Shown here in pieces: positions 1 through 6,578 of a stretch of DNA of 64,000 bases. The first letter of the stretch is position 1, and every line of letters starts with the position of its first letter. The notes below the pieces were generated by a model. The model made no database searches and was not told the DNA's origin. It worked only from the letters and a program-made list of their open reading frames with translations. The position numbers and the translations under genes are program-made. The stretch comes from CAWAMR01 sp963783095 (GTDB lineage Bacteria; Planctomycetota; Planctomycetia; Gemmatales; Gemmataceae): the NCBI GenBank assembly GCA_963783095.1, contig CAWAMR010000012.1, positions 248,001 to 312,000 on the forward strand, in the 5' to 3' direction.

Positions 1-226
1 ACTTCTCCAACATTGGTTTGTAATCGAAGGTATCGACTTGCGATGGGCCACCGTCCATGTAGAGGAAAATGACGTGTTTCGCCGTGGCGGGATGGTGCTG
101 AACCGGTTTGCGATCCGGGGAGCTGTGACCTTGTTCGGCGAGCAATGCGGACAGAGCGACCGCGCCGAAGCCATTGGCACAGCGCTCGAGCATCTGCCTA
201 CGGGTTGGATGGAATAATGGGTTCAT
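1..226 (-). CDS. DUF1501 family protein, N-terminal part (runs off window)
   Basis: The minus-strand frame opens with ATG at 226 and continues past the window edge. It begins MNPLFHPTRRQML, a twin-arginine-like signal, followed by a small hydrophobic stretch and a segment with FLYMDGGPSQVDTFD. That segment is characteristic of the planctomycete DUF1501 family (sulfatase/alkaline-phosphatase fold, exported). Its ATG overlaps the TGA of the upstream DUF1553 gene (ATGA, 223-226), so translation of the two is probably coupled. The DUF1553-DUF1501 pairing is very common in planctomycetes. Function is not established; export through Tat is inferred from the RR motif. Only about 75 residues are visible. 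Confidence 0.9.
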   Translation of the reverse strand, partial: MNPLFHPTRRQMLERCANGFGAVALSALLAEQGHSSPDRKPVQHHPATAKHVIFLYMDGGPSQVDTFDYKPMLEK

Positions 227-3200
227 GGTAAGTAAATGAACTCCTTCACGTTGAATAGCACGTGCGCCAGATCGCCCCAGAGGGCAGGATCGTTCAGAGG
301 TTTACCGGTCGTTTTGGACTGATTTTCGAGGAAAGCGATCGCCTGTCGAACTTCCTGTTCTTGCGGCGGACGGGCAAACGCCATCTGATACATCGTCGTG
401 ATTTTGACTGAGGGCGAAGCCGACATCGATGCAACTTTCTTGCCCCAAAGGTCGGCCTGTTGATGGACGAACGGATCGTTCAAGAGGATCAATGCCTGAG
501 CTGGCACATTGGATACGGTGCGCCGACCGACTGTGGAAAAGGGACTCGGCGTATCGAAGGCCAGCATCATCGGCGACAGGAAATTTCTGCGCACGGCGAT
601 GTAGATGGTTCTGCGACCATCGCCATCGATCGGGCCGCTGCCCGGTCGACCGCGACCATCGAGAAAGCTGGTCAAATGAAGCGGCACCGAGGGGCCGTAC
701 ATCTTCTCGTTGAGCCGACCTGAAACGCTTAGCATCGCATCGCGAATCGCTTCGCCTTCCAGCCTGCGGAGCCGGGCCTTGTGGAGAAGAAGATTCTCAG
801 GGTCCGTGGCATCGGCCTTGGGATCGCCGACCGTTGACATTTGATAGGTTCTGCTCAGGACCAACTCGCGGATCATTTTCTTCGTGGACCAGCCATTGCC
901 GGCGAATTTCTCCGCCAAATAATCGAGCAACTCCGGATGCGTCGGCAATTCACCCATCTTGCCGAAGTTGTCCGTGGAAGCGACGATCCCCCGACCAAAT
1001 AGATGATGCCAGATACGATTGACCATCACCCGCGTGATAAAGGGATTGGTTGTGGGGTCGGTCATCAACTGGGCCAGGTCGAGCCTGCCGCTACCCACAG
1101 AGTTTTTAAGTCCCGCCTTGCCGGTCAGGGCTTCAAGGAATCGGCGCGGAACCACCTCGCCGGGTGCCTTGTGGGAGCCGCGAATAAAGACGTGTTCATT
1201 TTCCGGGCTGCCATCTTGCATCGCAGCTGTGAGACGAGATTCCGTCTTGATCTGGGCAATCAAACTGGCTTGTTCCTTGATGAATGGCTCCGCTGCGGCA
1301 GAGATGACCTTTGGATCGGCCACCATCAGTTCCGGGTGTTGCAATAACCAGTTAGCCAGCTTGGTTGTGTCCAGGGCATTGTCGGAACCGATTACCTTGT
1401 CGGTTTCGATTTGACCTAGAACTTGCTCGAACAGTTGCTGGTAAGACTGGGCCAGTACCTTCGTGGAATCCGCATTCAGCAATGCCGCGACCGACTCGTT
1501 CTTGCGGTCGAGCGATGCCGGTGGTCCATCGCTTTGAACCACCGTTCCCAGTGCAAACTCGCCCTCGCCGACAGCGGTGAATTCCAGATGGACTCGATGG
1601 TCCTTGTAACCAGACAGATCGAGGCCAACCCACTGCCATTTCCCGGCGGTATTGAAGCCGGTAAAGAGATGTCCGTGCAATGGCCCAGTGATGAGTGTGT
1701 GAGAATCGACCGCTGCATAGATTCGACCCGTTCCCTTGACCCAGTAGAAGATTCTCCCACTTTTCAGACCGAACGTGGGCGTGCGAATGGTATTGCCGGC
1801 GCGAACCGCACCCCCCAGCGAGCCATGTTCCAGTTCGGCACCGGGGGCGATTTTCTGACGATTCCAGACGGGGTCCTTCGTTGCGGCAGATGTTTCGCAA
1901 AACGATACGACCGGGTGGGTATTATCCATTCCGAAACGAGGCTCGCCGACCTGAGTGGGTCGAGTGCCAAACGAGACATCATCCGGCATCCAGTCGCCGG
2001 GTTTTTCATGAGAGTAATCGACGATGATTTCTGCATTCTTCAAGATGCTCTCGACGCTGGGGTTGTTCTTGAACGAATCCTTGAGTCGATTCTTTTCTTC
2101 CCAGTTTTTCGCCAAAGTTGCCCAGGGATAGAACGGATCGCTTCCATCCTTTGCGGCTTTTTGCAGATGAATCAACCACCCTTCCAGCAGCAGCGGATCG
2201 AGCTTGCGCATCTCCGCAAGTTGCTTGCGCTTTTCCAAATCGAGCAGCCTGGCGTCTTGTGCTGCCAGAAGATACTGGGCCAGTTGCTTTACGTTGGGCC
2301 GTATCGATTGCACCAGCGCCTGTTGTAGCTTGGGTCGGTGCAGGAACCTTAACTTGGCAAGTTTCGTGGCGATGTCCTTGTTGGTCTCCATACTGTCGAA
2401 ACGTGCGAGCCGATAGTTTGTGCTGCGCAAGAAACCGAACAGGGCGTAATAGTCCTTGGTCGAAATCGCATCGAACTTGTGATCGTGACAGCGCGCACAA
2501 CTCACCGTAAGACCCAGGAAGGTCTTGCTGAACACATCGATGCGGTTATCGAAGCGGTCGGCCTCATCGCCACGAATATCTACGGGAGAATGGACTTCTT
2601 CACCCAGGAACCAAAAGCCGGTGCCGATGATCGATTCGTTAAAACCTTCCTTTGACCGGCGAGGTTGCTTCAGCAGATCGCCCGCGATGTGTTCGGTGAC
2701 GAACTGGTTGTAAGGGACATCCTCATTGAGCGCCCGGATAACATAATCGCGATATTGATAGGCGTTGGGGATGCTGGGATCGAATTCGTGACCGCGCGAT
2801 TCGCCATAGCGCACCAAATCGAGCCAGTGCCGGCCCCAGCGTTCGCCGAATTGAGGAGAGGCGAGCAGCTTATCGACGACATCTTCCAAAGCCCGATCGG
2901 GCTGACCGGCATATTCCTTGACGAACTTTTCCACCGCTTCGGGCTTGGGCGGCAAACCAACGATGTCGAAATAGACTCGGCGGATCAACGTGCGCGGATC
3001 GGCTTCTGGAGCAGGTTTCAATCCTTTCGCTTCGAGTTTGGCAAGGATGTATCGGTCAGCTTCCGAGCGCGGCCAATTCATATCCTTGACCGCCGGCGGT
3101 TTCCCGGCTACGATCGGTTGCCAAACCCAGTGTTCGGCTTTTCGCTTCGCAAGGTCGAAGCTATCGACTTTGGCTCCGCCCGAAGCGCCCGGCCCCACCC

Positions 3201-3573
3201 AGATCGCGCCATTCTTGATCCATGTCGAAAAATCGTCGATTACGGAATTCTGCAGTTTGCCGGCAGGGGGCATCTGAAGATCGACGAATTTATAGGTGAG
3301 AGCCTCAATGAGCCGGCTCTTCTGGGGATTGCCCGGCACGATTGCGGGTCCAAGATCGCCGCCTTCGATCATTGCTTGCCGGCTATCGACGCGCAAATGG
3401 GCCTTGAGTTTTTTGCTGTCGGCCGAGTGACATTCAAAGCAATGTTGCACCAGCACGGGACGAATCTTCTTTTCGAAGAATTCACCGGCAGCGGGATCAA
3501 CGGGCTTTTCCTCGGCGTGCAGTGGAGAGAGGATAAAGCAGCTGAGGAGGACAACAAGAAGACGAATCATCAA
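223..3573 (-). CDS. PSCyt1-DUF1549-DUF1553 planctomycete cytochrome-type protein
   Basis: Intact 1116-residue protein. A signal peptide (about residues 1-20, ending HAEE) is followed by a PSCyt1 cytochrome-c-like domain with a haem-binding CFECH motif near residue 45. Next come a DUF1549 (PSCyt2) domain around residues 165-375, with GERWGRHWLD and a second CxxCH (CARCH) near residue 360, a concanavalin-like middle part, and a C-terminal DUF1553 (PSD1) domain from about residue 835 with NPFITRVMVNRIWHHLFG. This arrangement is a hallmark of Planctomycetes, where these proteins are periplasmic and often sit beside sulfatases or DUF1501 proteins. It overlaps the downstream DUF1501 gene by four bases, so the two form an operon. 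A role in polysaccharide or sulfate-ester breakdown is commonly proposed but not proven. Confidence 0.95.
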   Translation of the reverse strand: MMIRLLVVLLSCFILSPLHAEEKPVDPAAGEFFEKKIRPVLVQHCFECHSADSKKLKAHLRVDSRQAMIEGGDLGPAIVPGNPQKSRLIEALTYKFVDLQMPPAGKLQNSVIDDFSTWIKNGAIWVGPGASGGAKVDSFDLAKRKAEHWVWQPIVAGKPPAVKDMNWPRSEADRYILAKLEAKGLKPAPEADPRTLIRRVYFDIVGLPPKPEAVEKFVKEYAGQPDRALEDVVDKLLASPQFGERWGRHWLDLVRYGESRGHEFDPSIPNAYQYRDYVIRALNEDVPYNQFVTEHIAGDLLKQPRRSKEGFNESIIGTGFWFLGEEVHSPVDIRGDEADRFDNRIDVFSKTFLGLTVSCARCHDHKFDAISTKDYYALFGFLRSTNYRLARFDSMETNKDIATKLAKLRFLHRPKLQQALVQSIRPNVKQLAQYLLAAQDARLLDLEKRKQLAEMRKLDPLLLEGWLIHLQKAAKDGSDPFYPWATLAKNWEEKNRLKDSFKNNPSVESILKNAEIIVDYSHEKPGDWMPDDVSFGTRPTQVGEPRFGMDNTHPVVSFCETSAATKDPVWNRQKIAPGAELEHGSLGGAVRAGNTIRTPTFGLKSGRIFYWVKGTGRIYAAVDSHTLITGPLHGHLFTGFNTAGKWQWVGLDLSGYKDHRVHLEFTAVGEGEFALGTVVQSDGPPASLDRKNESVAALLNADSTKVLAQSYQQLFEQVLGQIETDKVIGSDNALDTTKLANWLLQHPELMVADPKVISAAAEPFIKEQASLIAQIKTESRLTAAMQDGSPENEHVFIRGSHKAPGEVVPRRFLEALTGKAGLKNSVGSGRLDLAQLMTDPTTNPFITRVMVNRIWHHLFGRGIVASTDNFGKMGELPTHPELLDYLAEKFAGNGWSTKKMIRELVLSRTYQMSTVGDPKADATDPENLLLHKARLRRLEGEAIRDAMLSVSGRLNEKMYGPSVPLHLTSFLDGRGRPGSGPIDGDGRRTIYIAVRRNFLSPMMLAFDTPSPFSTVGRRTVSNVPAQALILLNDPFVHQQADLWGKKVASMSASPSVKITTMYQMAFARPPQEQEVRQAIAFLENQSKTTGKPLNDPALWGDLAHVLFNVKEFIYLP

Positions 3574-3798
3574 CGAAGCCTCTTCGGAAAGTGGGGCGGG
3601 GTGGGAATTACTCTATTTAAGATACCCGATTTGAGGCGAAGGGGCCAGAAGAAATGAAGCCGGCACGAACTTCCGGGTGCAGGAACGCTATTGCCGGAGA
3701 ATCGCGATGAAGTCCTCAAGGGTCTTGGCAGCACACGCTTCACGGTGCCAATCCCGCAACATCTCAGACCTGACTGAATTTCGGCCCTGCCATTTGGA
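3574..3798. other. Intergenic region with a 24-codon reading-frame tail
   Basis: This stretch lies upstream of the DUF1553 gene and should hold its promoter; no clear -10/-35 was assigned. On the minus strand at 3688-3762 there is a 24-codon frame (MLRDWHREACAAKTLEDF and a few more residues) whose composition looks protein-like. It may be the 3' tail of a lost gene. This is a weak call. Confidence 0.25.
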
Positions 3799-4332
3799 TC
3801 AAAACTTTTCAACCTGTGGGGTCGGACTCGGATCCCATTTCGGGCCTATTCTCCTGCCGTCATCCAGTTGAGCGGGCTGAGCATCCTCGATTCGGTTTGT
3901 ATCCGAAATGACCAATTTTTGCTCATCGGGAGTGTTGATGAATTCGATCTGAAAAACTCTAGACGCATTCTCGCCAACAGCGAGTTTACTGTCGCCGCCG
4001 TATGGCGAAACCAAGTCGGGCCTGGTTTCATTACAAAGAAGCGCAATTCGGGCCAGGATTGCTCGAAACACGCTCTTGCGAAAGGGGATCTCCGCAAAAC
4101 CCTCGGCGACACCCCGCCGGATCTTGGCTCGACAGCTTCCCGTTTGCCAGACAATTTCCAGGTTTCCACCATCGGAAATGGCCAACAGATTATCGACGAT
4201 CCCGACAAAGCCGGAACTTGACGGCTCGAATGCACGACGAAGAGTATCCGATAATGTTGATTTCAAATTCGGTCCAATCGAAAGTATCCGTTCTGCTCGT
4301 TGCCGGGTTGTGCCATGAAGCAAAATTGCCAC
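3799..4332 (-). CDS. Hypothetical protein with ART-like first residues
   Basis: 177 codons starting at GTG (4332). The first 20 residues (MAILLHGTTRQRAERIL) resemble the opening of ADP-ribosyltransferase-like planctomycete proteins, with the HGT of a PARP/RNA-2'-phosphotransferase-like fold. From about residue 30 the sequence looks like an unrelated conserved hypothetical family, with FEPSSSGFVGIVDNLL, FRAILARIALLCNE and SPYGGDSKL. No other ART residues can be seen, so enzymatic activity is unlikely. The 12-mer GGTAAAACAGTG that ends in the start codon occurs again 65 bases upstream, suggesting a small duplication at the 5' end. The gene lies downstream of the DGR terminator and probably has its own promoter. 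The N-terminal junction may be a recombination product or a mis-set start. Confidence 0.6.
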   Translation of the reverse strand: MAILLHGTTRQRAERILSIGPNLKSTLSDTLRRAFEPSSSGFVGIVDNLLAISDGGNLEIVWQTGSCRAKIRRGVAEGFAEIPFRKSVFRAILARIALLCNETRPDLVSPYGGDSKLAVGENASRVFQIEFINTPDEQKLVISDTNRIEDAQPAQLDDGRRIGPKWDPSPTPQVEKF

Positions 4333-4406
4333 TGTTTTACCTTATAATGAAACTACCATAAACAGTGAAAGACGCAACGATATTTAATGAATTGCACTGT
4401 TTTACC
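4330..4406. repeat. Duplicated 12-mer upstream of and at the start codon
   Basis: CACTGTTTTACC occurs at 4330-4341 and at 4395-4406, with an inverted partial copy (AAACAGTG) at 4360-4367. The first copy includes the GTG start codon of the minus-strand gene. The arrangement could be an operator or the scar of a short duplication; the sequence does not distinguish these. Confidence 0.4.
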
Positions 4407-4460
4407 TAATGGTGAAAATGGCAGAAAAGATGAAAATAGGAATAGACATGCGGTGAACGG

Positions 4461-4509
4461 ATAAAAACCTGCCGGGAGCTTTCGCATTTGTTACTAACAC
4501 CCGGCAGGT
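4461..4509 (-). terminator. Intrinsic terminator after the DGR template repeat
   Basis: A 10-bp perfect stem (arms 4500-4509 and 4467-4476, minus-strand ACCTGCCGGG / CCCGGCAGGT) with a 23-nt loop is followed on the minus strand by TTTTT (4467-4463). It lies about 90 bases beyond the end of the template repeat. It would end a transcript running from the reverse transcriptase through the template, as needed to produce a template RNA. Confidence 0.7.
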
Positions 4510-4600
4510 ATCGATGGAGTTTGTCTTCCCTCAAGCAGAAGAACGGGATCGCAGTCGGTTCCGTCGGGAGCATCTGCTTCCGCACTACCGCGGAGCTGAG

Positions 4601-4717
4601 GAGGCGGAAGCCGAGGTTACTATTCCGGTTGCCCGGCGCGTTCCTGTTGCGGTTCGCCGAACGGCAGTTCCTCGGGTTGTTGTTCCAGGAACCGCCCCGG
4701 TTCACCCGGTTCGAGCC
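4601..4717 (-). repeat. DGR template repeat (TR)
   Basis: A 117-base segment that aligns without gaps to 6603-6719 at the 3' end of the FGE-kinase gene. Read on the minus strand it is rich in AAC codons. Of its 27 adenines, 17 are replaced in the variable copy; of its 90 other bases, 7 differ. Substitution concentrated on template A is the signature of mutagenic retrohoming by a DGR. The 3' anchor GGCTTCCGCCTCC is identical in both copies. The first 16 bases overlap the 3' end of the reverse transcriptase gene. The segment is not itself a gene. Confidence 0.95.
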
Positions 4718-5730
4718 TTTTGACTGTTTTCCATTTGATTAGATAACACGCTTTGACGAAACTTCCAACTCGAAATATTTCCCGACCGGCAATAAGCCGC
4801 CATCGCCGTGGCGCATTGTTGCAGTTCGCTTTCGTCGATCGTTCCCATCTCAAAATTCTTTTCGAGTTGGCGTAATCCCCGACTGAATCGTCGCTTACTC
4901 GCACGATTTAGGACCATATGATGCGGGAAGACGCGGACACCCAGAAAGTCCATGCCGTGCGATGTGCGGTTGATGTAGGGTGTTGGCTTACATTCGAGTT
5001 GCAACTTCTCGCGCAGAAAGGTTTCGCACCGCTCCAATGTCTTTACCAATTGACCGCGATCTTCGCTCCAGATGGCCATATCGTCCATGTAGCGAACATA
5101 TCCCCGAATTCTGAGCGTTTCCTTCACGAAACGGTCGAACCAGCTGAGGAAGAAGTTGGCAAAGTGCTGCGATGTCAGACTTCCAATCGGCAAGCCCTTG
5201 CCGACGTTGCCGCGATAGGCCTGGATGATTCGCTCGAACAAACCCAAGAGTCGGCGATCCTTGAACCGACAATGCAACGATCCCAATAATGTTTCGTGCG
5301 ATATGCTGTCGAAGTATTTCCGAATGTCGAACTTCAGATAGTAAGCGTGTCGCCGGGCAAAGTGCATGGAACGCGATAACGCTTTGAGCCGGCCTCGACC
5401 GACCCGGCAAGCATAGGTATCAGCGATCAACCCGCGCTCAAAGTACGGCTCGCACACGTTCATAATGGCGTGATGCAGGATCCGTTCCGGCAAGCAAGGC
5501 GCGGTGATAATCCGCTCCTTGGGGTCGCGAATGATGAATTGATGGAACCGTCCAACCGGGAAATCGCCGCTTCGCAAGCGACCCGCCATTTCCTTGAGTT
5601 GGATTTCCAGCTGCGCTGCAAACGCGCGGACCTCGTGTCGGTCGCGTTTGCCCTTGGATGCTTTCCAGAATGCCAGCCGGAGGTTCTCGCGCTCCAGGAT
5701 GGCATCGAATAGAATGGCAACTCGCTTCAT
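4702..5730 (-). CDS. DGR-type reverse transcriptase
   Basis: Intact, 342 residues. The N-terminus (about 20-38: LAFWKASKGKRDRHEVRAF) matches the opening seen in DGR reverse transcriptases. Motif A is KFDIRKYFDSI near residue 135. Residues 182-188 are IGSLTSQ, the (I/V/L)GxxxSQ form of motif 4 that separates DGR enzymes from retron and group II intron RTs. The catalytic YMDD is at 214-217, and FLGVRV near 262 is the following conserved motif. The short C-terminal thumb has no maturase or endonuclease domain. The TGA stop lies inside the template repeat. The enzyme would copy the template RNA with adenine-directed errors, and the cDNA would replace the variable repeat at 6603-6719. A 32-bp inverted repeat separates it from the accessory gene upstream. 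Confidence 0.95.
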   Translation of the reverse strand: MKRVAILFDAILERENLRLAFWKASKGKRDRHEVRAFAAQLEIQLKEMAGRLRSGDFPVGRFHQFIIRDPKERIITAPCLPERILHHAIMNVCEPYFERGLIADTYACRVGRGRLKALSRSMHFARRHAYYLKFDIRKYFDSISHETLLGSLHCRFKDRRLLGLFERIIQAYRGNVGKGLPIGSLTSQHFANFFLSWFDRFVKETLRIRGYVRYMDDMAIWSEDRGQLVKTLERCETFLREKLQLECKPTPYINRTSHGMDFLGVRVFPHHMVLNRASKRRFSRGLRQLEKNFEMGTIDESELQQCATAMAAYCRSGNISSWKFRQSVLSNQMENSQKARTG

Positions 5731-5760
5731 TTTTTTGAAGATTCTCGCTAGACTTAGCGA

Positions 5761-5913
5761 CTCTCGTTCCCACGCTCTGCGTGGTAACGCACGCTCAGGA
5801 CGCTCTGCGTCACGCTTTCCATGACCGCAACGGCGGCACCATCGAGGTCTTCGATTGGACGGGACGCGGAGCGTCCCACCCGTGCGTTACCACGCAGAGC
5901 GTGGGAACGAGAG
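5761..5913. repeat. Palindromic element with perfect 32-bp arms
   Basis: Arms at 5761-5792 and 5882-5913 (CTCTCGTTCCCACGCTCTGC... and its exact reverse complement) enclose 89 bases with more short palindromic words. It sits between the accessory gene and the reverse transcriptase. The sequence style matches other interspersed palindromes in this window and is probably a REP/MITE-like insertion. Confidence 0.8.
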
Positions 5914-5924
5914 CCGTTGCTGGA

Positions 5925-6408
5925 TCAGTGCGAAGCGTTAGTCTTTGCCGTCCAATGCTTGCCGAGCAGTGCCAAGACCTCGGCCGCATATTTATCCGCG
6001 CGGGCATCGCCGATGCCTTCGATTTTCTTCAGTTCCGCCAGACTGCTTGCGCCGCGTTTGAACCATCTGTGCCATCTGTTCGTTGGTGAAAATCGTGTAA
6101 ACCGGAATCGCTTCACGCTGGGCGATTTCCTTGCGCCAGTCTCGCAACTGGGCGAAGACGGCGAATTCATCCGGCTGGAGCAATTCTTTGTAATCGATGC
6201 GTTGGCGCGATCCGCTGCCCGCACCGGATGATGCAGCGTTACCCGTAGCATCGACGTAATCGATGCAAAAACACCAGATCGACTGCCCGCCCTGTTCCAC
6301 CCAACGCTGCTTGATCGCCAGGATTCGATGGGCGCGCAAGAAGCCGTTCATCTCCTCTTGCAAGGACCCGTTGTCTGAGATCGGGATCGAAAAGATACGA
6401 AAAGCCAT
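5925..6408 (-). pseudogene. DGR accessory protein with HRDC domain (frameshifted)
   Basis: The protein starts MAFRIFSIPISD at 6408 and shows RWVEQGG, WCFCIDYVD and then an HRDC-like domain: DEFAVFAQLRDWRKEIA followed by VYTIFTNEQMAQMV. Near 6055 the frame is lost, and the HRDC helix-hairpin half (SSLAELKKIEGIGDARADKY) continues one frame over to a stop at 5925. Removing one T from ATGGTTCAAACGC restores MVKRGASSLAEL. HRDC-containing accessory proteins are known from DGRs that lack Avd; they are thought to bind nucleic acid and help the RT. The gene sits between target and RT on the same strand, as expected. Given the many similar indels nearby, the frameshift may be a sequence error, not inactivation. 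About 160 residues when repaired. Confidence 0.8.
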
Positions 6409-6578
6409 AACACAATTATCGTGCAATAGTCAAACCTATTTTATTCTTAAATCGAAAGGCTTCGCCTTTTAGTCAACGCCTGCCTGCCGCTCCGGTCAAA
6501 CGGGTGTCTGCGCTACGGCATCCGCCTTCGCTCCGAACACCGTTCGACCTCCGCTCCGGCTTGCCTTACCTTACCTGC

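Noticed and set aside
2665..3657. 330-codon plus-strand frame opposite the DUF1553 gene
   Set aside because: Shadow of a well-recognised gene on the other strand; no domain and no proper start region.
4406..4705. A 99-codon gene covering the template repeat
   Set aside because: Its protein-like part is only the template image of the FGE C-terminus; beyond it the frame reads through the terminator hairpin.
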